This document shows, one piece after another, positions 1-9,222 of a stretch of 64,000 nucleotides of DNA. A program made the position numbers and the translations under genes. Source of the stretch: JAKFDK01 sp036676195 (lineage in GTDB: Bacteria; Bacillota; Sulfobacillia; Symbiobacteriales; ZC4RG38); NCBI GenBank assembly GCA_036676195.1, contig JAKFDK010000044.1:1-64000 (forward strand), given 5' to 3'. Positions within the stretch are counted from its first letter, which is position 1. Every line of letters starts with the position of its first letter. The notes under the pieces were generated by a model. It searched no databases, had not been told where the DNA came from, and worked only from the letters and a program-made list of their open reading frames with translations.

Positions 1-179
1 GATTGGCGGGAGTCATACGAAAGAACCCTCCTGGACAGCGCAATGTCTGCTGCTTCCAGATTGGTTCGCGATCCCACATTGAATTCCTGTGCCAGATTCA
101 AAGTTCAACTCTTCCCGCGATCCACGCGTTCAAGAAGATTCCATGTGCGGATTACGGGCCTAGGAGCGTGTCTCCGTAA
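1..179. other. No recognisable gene at left edge
   Basis: Nothing in this stretch reads as a known protein. It ends at an in-frame TAA (177-179) directly in front of the transposase homology, so it is either rearranged insertion-sequence DNA or unrelated flanking DNA. Confidence 0.4.
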
Positions 180-1193
180 TCGCTGGCTGGGAACAGCCAG
201 CCAGATTTTCGCACCATCTGCAAATTCCGCAAGCGCCACGAGGCGGCGATGAAGGGACTGTTCCTTCAGATCCTGAAGCTGTGCGCCGCCGCGGGGCTGG
301 TGCGTTGCGGAAACGTGGCGCTGGACGGCACTAAGCTCAAGGCCAACGCCTCCAAGCACAAGGCGATGAGCTACGGCCGCATGGTGGAAGAAGAAGAGAG
401 GCTGCAGAAAGAGATCGACGCCATGCTGGCGGAGGCTCAGCGAATCGACAAGACGGAAGAGCAACTCAAAAACGATGACCTCCCCGCTGAACTGGCCTTC
501 CGGGAGAAGCGGCTGGCGAAAATCCGAGAAGCGAAAGCGGCCCTTGAGGCGGCTGCCCGGGAGCGTGACAGGGTGACCGAGACGGTGGCACCTGGAGATG
601 ATCAACCAGAGGGTTCAGACGATACTCCCAAAGGCGGCAAGAAGCGGAAGCGGCAACAAGGTAAGCCCGAGAAGAAAAGCCAGCGGAACTTCACCGATCC
701 GGATTCCCGGATCATGCGAGGCTCCGACAAGCAGTTCATTCAGGGCTACAACGCTCAAGCCGTCGTTGACCCGGACAGCCAGATCATCGTGGCCGCAGAT
801 GTCCAGGCAGCAGACTCTCCGCATGCCGTGCCCATGATGAAGCAGGCCAAAGAGAACCTGGAGGATCGTACTGATGGGGCTGTGGCAGATGCCGGTTATT
901 TCAGTGCCTCTAATGTGGTGGAACTTGAGGGACTGGGGCTGGAGGTTCTGATTCCGCCCTGCAAGGTGCGCCATGCCGAATGGCGCAACCCACCAGACTC
1001 TGAGCCCCTGCCGGACGACCCAACGGTGCGGCAACGAATGCTGGCCAGGCTTCGCACCCCAGCAGGTCGGGCGGCCTACGGAATGCGCATGAAAACCGTC
1101 GAGCCCGTCGCGTGCAACCACCCAGGCAGCGGCGTGAGCGGCCCAACAAAATGCGACCAGCGCAGTGGGAAATCTAGAACTTCATGTATGTGA
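180..1193 (+). pseudogene. IS1182-type DDE transposase, truncated at both ends
   Basis: Remnant of a DDE transposase of the IS1182 (IS5-like) type. Homology begins at about 180 with a LAGN...PDFRTICKFRKRH block that normally lies about 100 residues into the protein, so the N-terminal third is gone; an in-frame TAA precedes it. The first catalytic Asp is in ALDGTKLKANASKHK, followed by a charged coiled-coil insertion, a QGYNAQAVVD block and the second Asp in DAGYFS. The Glu lies in KTVEPV near 1100, after which the usual FGQIK-type C-terminus is replaced by an unrelated tail of about 25 residues. The ATG at 249 is only the first internal Met. I did not find terminal inverted repeats. It cannot be active; it marks this end of the window as accessory DNA. 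Confidence 0.85.
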
Positions 1194-1327
1194 TTTCCGT
1201 TTTAGTTGATGAATAGCCAAACTCGGCGGGCGCCCCCGGATGGTGGGGCACCCGCCCACGTAGGAAACGAGGAGGGAGCCGGTATGGCGGGGGCTCTCCT
1301 TTGCCGAGAGGACGCGGAGGTAAGTCG

Positions 1328-2190
1328 ATGACGGGGACCAGAAAAGGGTTGTGGGCCAACCCCAAATTTGACTGGATCACCGGGAGTACGGTTTCGGCGT
1401 TCGGCGACGGCCTTTTCATGGTGGCTCTGCCGTGGTGGATGCTCCAGCTCACGGGTTCCGCAAGGACCGTTACCCTGATCTGGGTAGTGACCATTGTCGC
1501 CCGGCTGTTCTTTTCGCCGTTTGCCGGCGTGCTGGTGGACCGAATGAGCAAGCGGACCGTCCTGGTGCAATCGGGCGCGATGGGGGCCGCTATGGCGATG
1601 ATGATCGGCCTCTGCATGTCCGTGGACAGGCCCAGCGTGGCCGCAATTCTCGCCGTGGTGGCGGTCATGGAGGTGGCAGCGTCGCTCTTTGTGCCTGCCT
1701 TGCAGTCTTCGTTTCGGGAACTCTTCGGCGTGGAACAGCTTGTTTCGGCCAACTCGCTGCTCGGTTCAGCCCAGAGTATGGCCCGGTTCGGAGCCATGGC
1801 CGCTGGCGAAATGCTGCTGGCCCTGTTCGGTGCACAGGTTGCGGCCTATCTGGATGCTGGGACCTTCCTGGTCTCCCTGGCCGGTCTGATGTGTGGAGCC
1901 TTCCCGGTAGCACGGGTGGTGCGGCAGAGCCGGTTCCTGCCCGACCTATGGGAGGGACTGCGCTACACGGCTGCGAGCCCTACGACCCTGGGCATGGTTC
2001 CGTGACAAGCCTGTTCAACCTGTTCGCCAGTGCGGCCGGCGTCCTCTTTGCCCCCAAGGCCGAAAGTCTGGCCGTCGGACCACAGGGCTTTGGCTGGATG
2101 TCCGCCATGGTCGCAGGTTGGCGATTCGGCGGGAGCCCTGACGCTGCCGCCGCACCAGCCTGCGACCCTGCCGTCCGCGGGCGCCTGTAG
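1328..2190 (+). pseudogene. MFS transporter, frameshifted and truncated
   Basis: N-terminal half of a major facilitator superfamily drug-efflux-type permease. The start at 1328 (MTGTRKGLWANPKF) has a GCGGAGG site 8 nt upstream. Five to six hydrophobic segments are visible, with the conserved loop between helices 2 and 3 as FAGVLVDRMSKR. The frame closes at 2005 in YTAASPTTLGMVP. The next part of the family (VTSLFNLFASAAGVLFAPKAESL, then VGPQGFGWMSAMVAG) continues in another frame to 2190 and then decays. The C-terminal four to five helices are missing here. Two further MFS fragments lie at 3158-4167 and 11944-12165. Confidence 0.8.
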
Positions 2191-2202
2191 AAAAACCGAA
2201 CA

Positions 2203-2232
2203 GCCCGCCACCCTTCGACAAGGTTGGCGGGC
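2203..2232 (+). terminator. Hairpin after MFS remnant
   Basis: GCCCGCCA (2203-2210) pairs with TGGCGGGC (2225-2232), and CCTT/AAGG extends the stem inward over a CGAC loop. No clear T-run follows, so it is a terminator-like hairpin rather than a canonical intrinsic terminator. Confidence 0.45.
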
Positions 2233-2299
2233 CGTTCGTGCTATGCTACCAGTGGTGGAGCTGTTTGCGGGCCAGTTCCCGAAAGGGGGCTGCCAATCG

Positions 2300-2380
2300 A
2301 TGAAGATCACGATCGAGCTGAACTCGGATTTTGTTTTCTGGCTCATCGTGCTTCTGATTTGCCTGGCGCTTCCGCTATAG
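2300..2380 (+). CDS. Putative 26-residue single-span membrane peptide
   Basis: A short ORF starting with ATG at 2300, with GAAAGGGGG about 10 nt upstream and stop TAG at 2378. The product has a charged N-terminal stretch (MKITIELNSDF) and one hydrophobic span (VFWLIVLLICLALPL) ending at the C-terminus, so it would be one small membrane peptide with the tail buried. It lies alone between two decayed transporter genes. I recognise no family. The good ribosome-binding site and amphipathic-then-hydrophobic pattern support translation, but 26 codons is short enough to occur by chance. Confidence 0.35.
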   Translation: MKITIELNSDFVFWLIVLLICLALPL

Positions 2381-3157
2381 CATAGCGGTGGCGTGAGACC
2401 GTAAGGCCGAGCGCCGCCGTCACATGTATGGTGGAACGGCGTCTGCAGGCTCCCGGGCGCCCGTGTACTGCGGGCGCCCGTCCGCTTCTAGTGTATCCGC
2501 CCGGGCACCCCGTTATCCACCCAAAACGACCAGCGGCTTTCCAAGTTCCCGCTGACTGGAATCCCCCTCGACGGGCGAGTACCAGCCTGAAGCGGAGAGG
2601 TGGTCCACCATTTCTCGGTTCACAACCCATGCCATCAAACGATTTATCGAACGATATGTTGAACGGTTGCCTGAGCGAACCTGGCCAGTTCAGCGGGAGT
2701 TGTCCCGCACGGAGACATCCTCACCGACCAGGAAGAGATGGACATGGAGCAGGCGCTGACGATCCCCTGACCGTAGCTACCGGGCTGCGCCCCTCTGCCC
2801 CCCGCCTCGGCACCACCTGAGGGGAAAAACCTCTGCACCTCCCTGTTTTCATTTGTTTTTTCCCCGCACCCCACTGTTTTTTCCCCGCACCTGCCCGCGC
2901 GGCCATTCACCACGCTTCACCCTGATTCACCTGCCGGTACCCGGGTGCGCGCAGATTCACCATCCAGTTCCAACCCGGTACCCTGGTGATCTGTCCTTGC
3001 TATTGGGCCGCTCATTCCTGTTCTTCCCCTCACCCGGCCGCGCGCAGCTGTTTTTGCCTTCACCCGGCTGTTCGCCGCTGCACCCAGATTCACCCGGCCG
3101 CACCCAGGGCGCAGACACTCTCACCGTGCACACACCAAAAGGTAAAGAGGTGCACCC
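2381..3157. repeat. Gene-free stretch with degenerate C-rich repeats (about 2820-3130)
   Basis: No gene is supported here. From about 2820 to 3130 the plus strand repeats short related words: TTTTTTCCCCGCACC occurs twice (around 2855 and 2878), GATTCACC and TTCACCC recur at least seven times, and CACCCGGCCGC recurs at about 3030 and 3090. They look like a decayed array of tandem duplications with no fixed unit length. Several overlapping ORFs through it are low-complexity artefacts. Confidence 0.45.
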
Positions 3158-4167
3158 ATGGACAGGGCGGGCGGACGGCAGGTGCTGAATCGCAATGTCT
3201 CCTTGCTGAACGCCATTGCTCTATGCGGCAACCTCTTCTTCGAGCGCGCGATCTGGATGATTTACCTGACCGAGCAGGGCTATTCGCTGCTGCAGATCGG
3301 CCTGCTCCAGTCCATCCTCCACGCCACTCGGCCGAGCCAATTACCAGCCGCCACCTGGGACGATACATGGCGTTAATTACGCTCAGTCTTGCCGCCGCCA
3401 TGATGGCAGGCGGATTCCTGAAAGGAATCTCCTGGGCACTGGTGTTTGGAATTTCGGCATGTTTCCAACTCTGCGCAGTGGCACTGTGCCTGTTCCTGAC
3501 CGAGATCAAGGCCGACGACAAGCCGGAACGGCAGACCCTCGCCGCCCATGTTCGTCAAACTGTTGGGTTCATCAAGTCCAATCACGCCACGCGTGCGCTC
3601 ATGGCGGGAATAGCCATCTATTCAGGGGTGGTCTCTACCTATTATATGTTTGCCCAGGAGCTGCTCAGCGATATGGGCTTCACCGTTGCAATCGTCTCCG
3701 GCCTGTTTGCCGTTGAATCCCTGCTGTCAGCCGGCCTGTCCGCCACCGCCCACGTGGTTGAAGCGAACTCGGGCGCCCGGCGCGTGCTGCTCGCCGCCAT
3801 CGGTGTTTCCGCTGTGCTCTTCCCTCTTGTCGCCTTGAACCATCACCTGGCCGACGTCCTATCCTTCTTGATTCTGAGCTTGATCTACAGCCTGTTTCAG
3901 CCGATCGCCAGCAGTGTGGTGAACAGCGAAATGCCCTCTGACCAACGGGCCAGTCTCCTTTCGGTCATGAGTTTTGCGTGTTCACTTGTCATGTTCCTCA
4001 TCTTCCCTCTTGCTGGTCACATGGCCGACCGGTTTGGCGCTCAGCGTGTATGGGCGCCATGTGGCGCCTCGGCGATGGTACTAAGCCTGGTCTGTTGCCT
4101 TCGCTTCTACTCGGCGGTGGTCAGGTCCTCCAATACGGCTTTCCCTGTGCCGCCGCCGGTCGAGTAG
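3158..4167 (+). pseudogene. Second MFS transporter, internally deleted and frameshifted
   Basis: The start (ATG 3158, preceded by AAAGAGG) gives an MFS N-terminus through helix 1 and into helix 2 (LLNAIALCGNLFFERAIWMI, then LLQIGLLQSILHAT). The sequence then jumps, in a different frame, to about helix 5 (RYMALITLSLAAAMMAGG) and continues to a normal C-terminus with a FGAQRVW loop and the stop at 4167. About 70 residues covering helices 2-4 are missing. A PhoPQ/YfkF-like or drug-type substrate cannot be judged. It is non-functional as read. Confidence 0.8.
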
Positions 4168-4179
4168 GACATGAGCGGA

Positions 4180-5259
4180 TTACACCAGGCCAATACCGGG
4201 CCAGGGGGCCGTTTCCGTTGCCAACAAAAGCTGGCTGAAATCGGCCGCGTAACCGAAGTGGTCCCGGTAATAGCCGCTCAGCCGGTCAGTGGCCAGTTGC
4301 CTGGCCCGCTCCCGGTCGCCCGGGTTCAAGCCGGCCCAGATCTGCCGGTTCACCTCCACATAACTGCGAGTGTACTGCACCGCCCCGGACCGGGTGAGCG
4401 CCTCCCGGGGGGCGCCCCGCAACACGTCCTGAACAGCCTTCAGCGTCAGACTGCGTACCTGCTGCATCTTGATGCCGGGTCGCTCAGGCGGCAGAGACCG
4501 GGCGGCCAGCAGGCCGTAAAAGCCGGCAAACCGGCAGGCAAGGCGGATCAGGTCCAGTTGCCCGGTATCAATTTGCAGCAGGAGCGCCAGAATGACCATT
4601 TTATACGAAGCTTCCATCCGGGTGCTGGTTATGTAATGGAAAAACCCGTGCACAGTCACGTTGACCACCAGGGCCCGGCCCGCCGGTGTCAGATGCATGA
4701 CCTGGCCGGGATCCAGCCCCACCATTTGCGTCATGCTCGCATGCTCAGCGGCGGCTGCCGTCTGTCGGATTTCTTCCTGTGCGTGTTTGAACTGCTCCAG
4801 CAAGGCCGGAGTCAGCGGGGCGGCCGACTCGGCCAGTTCGGCGAAGAACTCCCGCGCCTGCCGGATGACCTTCAGCGAGGCGGGTCCGCTGACCTTCAGG
4901 CCGGCCTCGATGTTGCGACCGAACCCGCCGGCGGTCAGGTTGGCCGAGCCGGCCACCACCCAGGCCCGCCCATCCTCCCCCTCGGCGTAGATACATTTGG
5001 GGTGGAAGATTCCCCCACGGGGATCAGGCATGAGCTGGACCTGAACCCCCCACTCCTCCAGACGCGCCAGGGCCTGCCACTCGGTCTGGGCGTTGCAGCC
5101 CAGGATCGCATGGCTGGAACGGCTCGAAGTGATGAGCCGGCGCAGCGCCCGGGCACCCTGGACACTGGTATAAGCGGCGCTGATCCACAGGTCCTTGACT
5201 GGTGCCGCCGGCACCACCGCCCGGCCCAGGTCGCGGACAAAACCTGCCCACTGGGTCAA
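4180..5259 (-). CDS. Phospholipase D-superfamily nuclease-like protein (single HKD motif)
   Basis: A 359-residue protein with one PLD catalytic motif: H86-x-K88, then G104-S105-x-N107-LT, the arrangement seen in the dimeric PLD-type nucleases such as BfiI and in restriction-associated PLD proteins. The N-terminal 110 residues are the PLD fold; the C-terminal 240 residues are helical and unrecognised and could bind DNA or a partner. The TTG start is chosen because AAAGGTGG sits 7 nt upstream; the nearest ATG is out of frame. The gene lies downstream of, and on the same strand as, hsdM-hsdS but separated by sigma-factor debris. A DNA-cleaving defence role is inference from fold and place. Confidence 0.65.
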   Translation of the reverse strand: MTQWAGFVRDLGRAVVPAAPVKDLWISAAYTSVQGARALRRLITSSRSSHAILGCNAQTEWQALARLEEWGVQVQLMPDPRGGIFHPKCIYAEGEDGRAWVVAGSANLTAGGFGRNIEAGLKVSGPASLKVIRQAREFFAELAESAAPLTPALLEQFKHAQEEIRQTAAAAEHASMTQMVGLDPGQVMHLTPAGRALVVNVTVHGFFHYITSTRMEASYKMVILALLLQIDTGQLDLIRLACRFAGFYGLLAARSLPPERPGIKMQQVRSLTLKAVQDVLRGAPREALTRSGAVQYTRSYVEVNRQIWAGLNPGDRERARQLATDRLSGYYRDHFGYAADFSQLLLATETAPWPGIGLV

Positions 5260-5260
5260 T

Positions 5261-5290
5261 CCATCACCACCTTTTGACTGGTGGTGATGG
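5261..5290 (-). promoter_or_regulatory. Perfect hairpin holding the ribosome-binding site of the PLD gene
   Basis: CCATCACCAC and GTGGTGATGG form a perfect 10-bp stem with a 10-nt loop. Read on the minus strand the 3' arm contains the AGGTGG ribosome-binding site, and the TTG start at 5259 follows 2 nt after the stem. Folding would hide the site, so translation of the nuclease may be held low until the stem is opened. Confidence 0.5.
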
Positions 5291-5339
5291 ATTTCGTTAA
5301 TTCAGGAGTATATCCTTCGGGTTATGCGTCTGAACCTGG

Positions 5340-5649
5340 CTGATCAACGACTTCGCCTACCTGCTTCGCCTGAGCGGCTGCCTCGAAACAGCCGAAGAGT
5401 TGCTGCAAGAGACATTTTACCGGGCCATCCGGGGGGCGGCATCATACCGGGGTGAAGCCCGCCGTGATCGACAAGGTCATGGAAGAGCTGCCCGAAACCC
5501 AGCGGCTGGCACTCATGCTCCGCGACGCCGACGGTCTTGCTTACGAGACCGTCGCCGAGATGCTCGGCCTGACCCTGGCGAACACAAAAGTGACCATCCA
5601 CCGTGCCCGGCTTCGCTTCCGGGCCGCCTACAACGCAGAGGAGAAGTGA
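5340..5649 (+). pseudogene. ECF sigma factor remnant
   Basis: Two pieces of an extracytoplasmic-function sigma factor. The first (about 5340-5450) is region 2, with ETAEELLQETFYRAIRG. The second (from 5452, another frame) is region 4, with ELPETQRLALMLRDADG and a helix-turn-helix ending in TKVTIHRARLRFR, stop at 5649. The linker between regions 2 and 4 is largely deleted and the frame changes at the join, so no full sigma factor can be made. Only the region 4 half has an open frame. Confidence 0.75.
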
Positions 5650-5655
5650 GTCAAA

Positions 5656-5958
5656 ATGGCGATTCCGGCCTGCCATCTGGTAACCCTGGAGTTTTACCTG
5701 CACTCCTCACCCTACCGGGCCAGGGCGGCGTTCGACGACTGGAACCGGAAGTTCCATTTCCGGACGATGTCGGTCCAGGTCAACTCGGGCAGCGTCGGTG
5801 CGGCCCGGTTCCGCTCTGGCGGCCATCACTACCACGCATGGCACGATGACCACTGGTTCCTGATCGTCGACGTGCCCGACACAGTGCCGGATGCCCCTGG
5901 CCTGCGGGCAGCGATTCTCGAGCAGTTGGGCACATCATGGTCCTGTCGATCCCACTGA
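5656..5958 (+). CDS. Hypothetical protein, probably truncated
   Basis: A 100-residue ORF directly after the sigma-factor remnant, where an anti-sigma or regulatory partner would often sit. The sequence has aromatic and His-rich patches (GGHHYHAWHDDHWF) and no signal peptide or membrane span. Its end (LEQLGTSWSCRSH) overlaps the tail of the convergent hsdS, whose C-terminus also departs from its family in the same place, so both are probably cut by one recombination junction near 5940-6000. No family recognised. Confidence 0.4.
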   Translation: MAIPACHLVTLEFYLHSSPYRARAAFDDWNRKFHFRTMSVQVNSGSVGAARFRSGGHHYHAWHDDHWFLIVDVPDTVPDAPGLRAAILEQLGTSWSCRSH

Positions 5959-7293
5959 AGAAGTCCGGTCGTTAGCGGTCACCACCCCGGTCCGGGCAAG
6001 GATGGACTCCTCCAGCCGCTGCAACTGCCCGGCCAGGCGGTTGGCCCGGCCGGCCAGCGGCGCCTGCAGCGCCAGGCTGCGCCGCACCCGGTCCACGATT
6101 TCCGCCTGCTCGGCCCGGGGCGGCAGCGGGCAGGGAATCTGCCGGATCTGCCGCATGGACAGTGAGCCCTGGGCCGTGGCCTTTGCCGCGGCGGTGGCCA
6201 GGGTGAAGCCGAGGGGTGAGCGCAGGTACAATTCCATGTAAGCAGGCAAAGCCTGCTCGGCCACCAGGCGGATCAGAGCCACGTTCGGCCCCAGGAAGTA
6301 TCGCCGGTCGGGCGGCACCAGCCCCACCTGCCCGAGGCCGCCGCCGACGAAAACCATCAGCAGGTCGTGCGGGGCCAGCCGCGAGCGGGTCAGGTGCGCA
6401 ACCGTCTCCGCCCGCACGTACGAAAAGTCAGTCGGCCGGAAGCCCTGCCTGGACACGTTTTCCGCCTTGATCACCGCCAGGTCACCGTTGGGATCATACC
6501 GGACCGAACGGCTGTATTCGAACCCGGCCAGCTTCGTGACCAGCGCCACGTCGCCCAGCGTGGTCCAGCACCAGCCGGCAGGCAGCGGGGGCTGGTGGAC
6601 CGCCGTCCCGGCCCCCGCAGGCTCGGTGGCCCGCGCCGGCTCGGCGGCCCCCCGACCGGCGCGCCAGCCAGCCGTGAGGTCGCCACAGCAGGCGGCCGCC
6701 AGCACCGACTGCTGCAACTGCTCCAGCTGCGGCAACACCCGCGCCAGCGCCGCCCGCGCCTGCCGGCAGTGCACGTTCAGAACGGCAAGCTGGGCCAGAA
6801 TCCGCTGCTGCTCAGGCAGCGGCGGCAGCGGAATCTCCAGCTTCAGCAAATGGTCCCGTTTCAGGTTGTGAATGTGAATGCCCGCCGCCGCCCGGGTCAT
6901 GGCCGCCCGGTACGCCGGCGTCTGGAAATAGCAGTGCAGCCAGGGGGCCAGGGCAGGATCCTGCGGGCGCAGGAGACCGCAGAATGTCCCGCAAGACAGG
7001 CCGGGGTAGTCCTGCTCCACCACAGCCGCCTTGCCGACCACCGCCGCCGAACCGGAAGACATGGCCACAATCAGGTCGCCCTGGCGCAGGCGCTGCGCCT
7101 TGCCCACGCGGCGATCCGGGACATAGACCAGGTCGGACAGATCCAGGCGGCCATCCTGAATGTTGCCTGCCCGCACAATGCCCACCAGCCCGATCCCTGG
7201 CTGCGGGCGGGCATCAGCCTTCCTATAAGACACCCCACGGATGAACTCAAACAGCTCGCTGCCCCTGGCCGTGCGCCAGCCGCGCTGATTCAT
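5935..7293 (-). CDS. hsdS: Type I restriction-modification specificity subunit HsdS
   Basis: The 452-residue DNA-recognition subunit of a type I system. It has two target-recognition domains, the first over residues 5-160 (EFIRGVSYRK start) and the second over 240-400, each followed by a conserved dimerising helix; the first ends in PLPPLPEQQRILAQL and the second in PLPPRAEQAEIVDRV. The start at 7293 overlaps the hsdM stop by ATGA and has GGAGG 6 nt upstream. The usual C-terminal ending after ESILAR (family: a short FRGELV-type motif) is replaced by about 18 unrelated residues, which suggests the gene was cut at its 3' end. Recognition sequence cannot be predicted. Confidence 0.88.
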   Translation of the reverse strand: MNQRGWRTARGSELFEFIRGVSYRKADARPQPGIGLVGIVRAGNIQDGRLDLSDLVYVPDRRVGKAQRLRQGDLIVAMSSGSAAVVGKAAVVEQDYPGLSCGTFCGLLRPQDPALAPWLHCYFQTPAYRAAMTRAAAGIHIHNLKRDHLLKLEIPLPPLPEQQRILAQLAVLNVHCRQARAALARVLPQLEQLQQSVLAAACCGDLTAGWRAGRGAAEPARATEPAGAGTAVHQPPLPAGWCWTTLGDVALVTKLAGFEYSRSVRYDPNGDLAVIKAENVSRQGFRPTDFSYVRAETVAHLTRSRLAPHDLLMVFVGGGLGQVGLVPPDRRYFLGPNVALIRLVAEQALPAYMELYLRSPLGFTLATAAAKATAQGSLSMRQIRQIPCPLPPRAEQAEIVDRVRRSLALQAPLAGRANRLAGQLQRLEESILARTGVVTANDRTSSVGSTGP

Positions 7294-8726
7294 GGCTCGC
7301 CTCCATCCCCGCACTCGGCCAGGAAGGCGCTGATGGCGGCGATCTCGCGGCGCGCCAGGTCGAGGTCGGCCATGATCTCGGCGGCAATCTGCCCGGGGGT
7401 GGGGAGTTCCGCCGCGTCTGCCCCCGGCCCGCTGCGCAGCCAGGTAATGTCCAGGTTGTCACCCCGCCCGGCGATCTGTTCCCGGCTGAAATATCGGAAC
7501 CTCCCCTGCTCGCCCTGGTCGATCCGGAGGCTACGCCCGCAGGGGTCAGGGCCGAAAGCAGCCTCAAACTCGGCAAAGTGCCGGCGGGCCAGCGGGTTGC
7601 GCTTGCCGAAGGCCGGCATCTGCGTGCGCAGGTCATACACCCACACCCCCGGCGTATTTCCCCGGGGGGCGGTGCCGCGGGTAAAGAACAGCACGTTGGT
7701 CTTCACGCCCTGGGCGTAAAAAATGCCGGTGGGCAAGCGGAGCAGGGTGTGCAGGTGGCACTGCTCCAGCAGGTCGGTACGCACCTGGGCGCCCACACTC
7801 TCCTCAAACAACACGTTGTCCGGCACGACTACGGCCGCCCGCCCGCCCGGCTTCAGTCCGCGGTAAATGTGCTGCAAGAAGGCCAACTGCTTGTTGGCGG
7901 TGGGGAAGGGCAGATCGCTCCGGGTGGGGCCGCCGCCACCCTTCTTGGCGCCGAAGGGTGGGTTGGTCAGCATCACATCAGCCGGCGGCAGGCCGGCCCC
8001 GGCCGCCGACAGCGTATCGCCAAGCAGGACCTGACCCTGGATGTCGTGCAGCATGAGGTTCATCAGGGCCAGACGATGGGTGTCGCGCACCAATTCCAGG
8101 CCGGTGTATGCCTGCGTTTGCTGAAACCGGCGCTCCGCTTCACCCAGGGCAGCCAGGTTCTGCGTACGTTCCTTGATATACCGGTCGGCCGCCACCAGGA
8201 AGCCGCCGGTGCCCGCCGCCGGGTCCTCGATGAGTTCACCGGGCCGGGGCTGCACCTGCGCGACCATACACTCCACCAGCGGGCGGGGGGTGAAGTACTG
8301 CCCGGCGCCGGCCTTGAGTTCGCTGGCGTTTTTCTGGAGCAGCCCTTCGTACATGTCGCCCAGGCCCTCAGCGGGGGCGCTGTACCAGTCCAGCGCGTGA
8401 ATGGCCGCCACCAGTTGCTGCAGGTTGCGGGGCGACCGCAGGGCGGTGGCGGCACCGGCGAAGATCGCCTGCACGCGACCGGAGCCATGGCGGCCCAGGT
8501 GGGCCAGCAGGTCCTGGTAGAATTCAAGCTGGTCCGGGCCGTCGTACCTGGCCAGGTTGTGCCAGCGGTAACCCGTCGGCAGTTGCTCTTCGGTCCCGGT
8601 CTCGCAGGCCATCTTCAGGAAGAGCAGGTAGGTCAGTTCAGTGACGTACTGGTGGTAGGTAATGCCATCATCCCGCAGGATGTGGCAGAGGTGCCACAGC
8701 TTCTGGACCATCGTCCGGGTGGTCAT
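7290..8726 (-). CDS. hsdM: Type I restriction-modification adenine methyltransferase HsdM
   Basis: N6-adenine DNA methyltransferase subunit of 478 residues. The start at 8726 matches the family opening, with QKLWHLCHILRDDG near residue 8. The helical HsdM N-domain is followed by the AdoMet site (DPAAGTGGFL, residues 168-177) and the catalytic NPPF at about 255. Upstream alternatives such as ATG 8771 would only add a non-conserved leader. The gene is coupled to hsdS by a 4-nt overlap. No hsdR (helicase-endonuclease) is present on either side, so the pair can methylate but cannot restrict by itself. Confidence 0.9.
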   Translation of the reverse strand: MTTRTMVQKLWHLCHILRDDGITYHQYVTELTYLLFLKMACETGTEEQLPTGYRWHNLARYDGPDQLEFYQDLLAHLGRHGSGRVQAIFAGAATALRSPRNLQQLVAAIHALDWYSAPAEGLGDMYEGLLQKNASELKAGAGQYFTPRPLVECMVAQVQPRPGELIEDPAAGTGGFLVAADRYIKERTQNLAALGEAERRFQQTQAYTGLELVRDTHRLALMNLMLHDIQGQVLLGDTLSAAGAGLPPADVMLTNPPFGAKKGGGGPTRSDLPFPTANKQLAFLQHIYRGLKPGGRAAVVVPDNVLFEESVGAQVRTDLLEQCHLHTLLRLPTGIFYAQGVKTNVLFFTRGTAPRGNTPGVWVYDLRTQMPAFGKRNPLARRHFAEFEAAFGPDPCGRSLRIDQGEQGRFRYFSREQIAGRGDNLDITWLRSGPGADAAELPTPGQIAAEIMADLDLARREIAAISAFLAECGDGGEP

Positions 8727-9222
8727 GCTGGTTGTTCCGCTTCCTTCCCCACGGCGGTTGCTGGCTCTCATGTTCGGTGTGCCTTCACTGGTCTCCTCTT
8801 GCCCCTGCGGCGATGTGAGCTTCCGGAGCCGGCACACCAGGCGCGTGCGCAGGACGGCTCAAGCTCCAAGTTTGGTGTGTAACCGCGGCCTGCTGCACCC
8901 TTTTCTTGCCTTTTTTGGCCAAATCGTTCGCTTTTGTACAGGCACTGGTGGGGGAGAACGGGCAAAAATGAACGTTTCCGGCTGACGGAGGCGTCACTTG
9001 ATACCCTTACCGTCGGGGCGAGGTTCAGGCCACCTGATGGCAGGTCCTCAGTGGGATACCCCCTGCCGACCGGCCGCAGTCGGGGTCCGACCAGCCCCGG
9101 TGGCTCTCGGCCAGCAGGGAACGGGGCGCGGCCCAAGTGCCGCACCCCGTTCTTGAGGGACATGTGAGTGCATTACCGGCAGAGGTTAGGTGGTGCCGGG
9201 CGGTTGCTCCCCCCACGCCCCC
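8727..9222. other. Gene-free interval between hsdM and the ABC exporter
   Basis: No supported gene. It should contain the hsdM promoter (reading leftward, AT-richer around 8895-8945) and a strong hairpin at 9119-9152. The ORFs through it have no family resemblance. Confidence 0.5.
9119..9152. terminator. Strong hairpin downstream of ABC exporter operon
   Basis: GAACGGGG (9119-9126) pairs with CCCCGTTC (9145-9152) and, past one mismatch, GCGGC pairs with GCCGC, giving about 13 pairs over a CCAAGT loop. It lies about 70 bp past the stop of the last exporter gene on the minus strand. There is no T-run on either side. Confidence 0.45.

Noticed and set aside
6367..7719. A 450-residue plus-strand frame opposite hsdS and hsdM
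   Set aside because: Arg/Gln/His/Pro-rich shadow of the real minus-strand genes.
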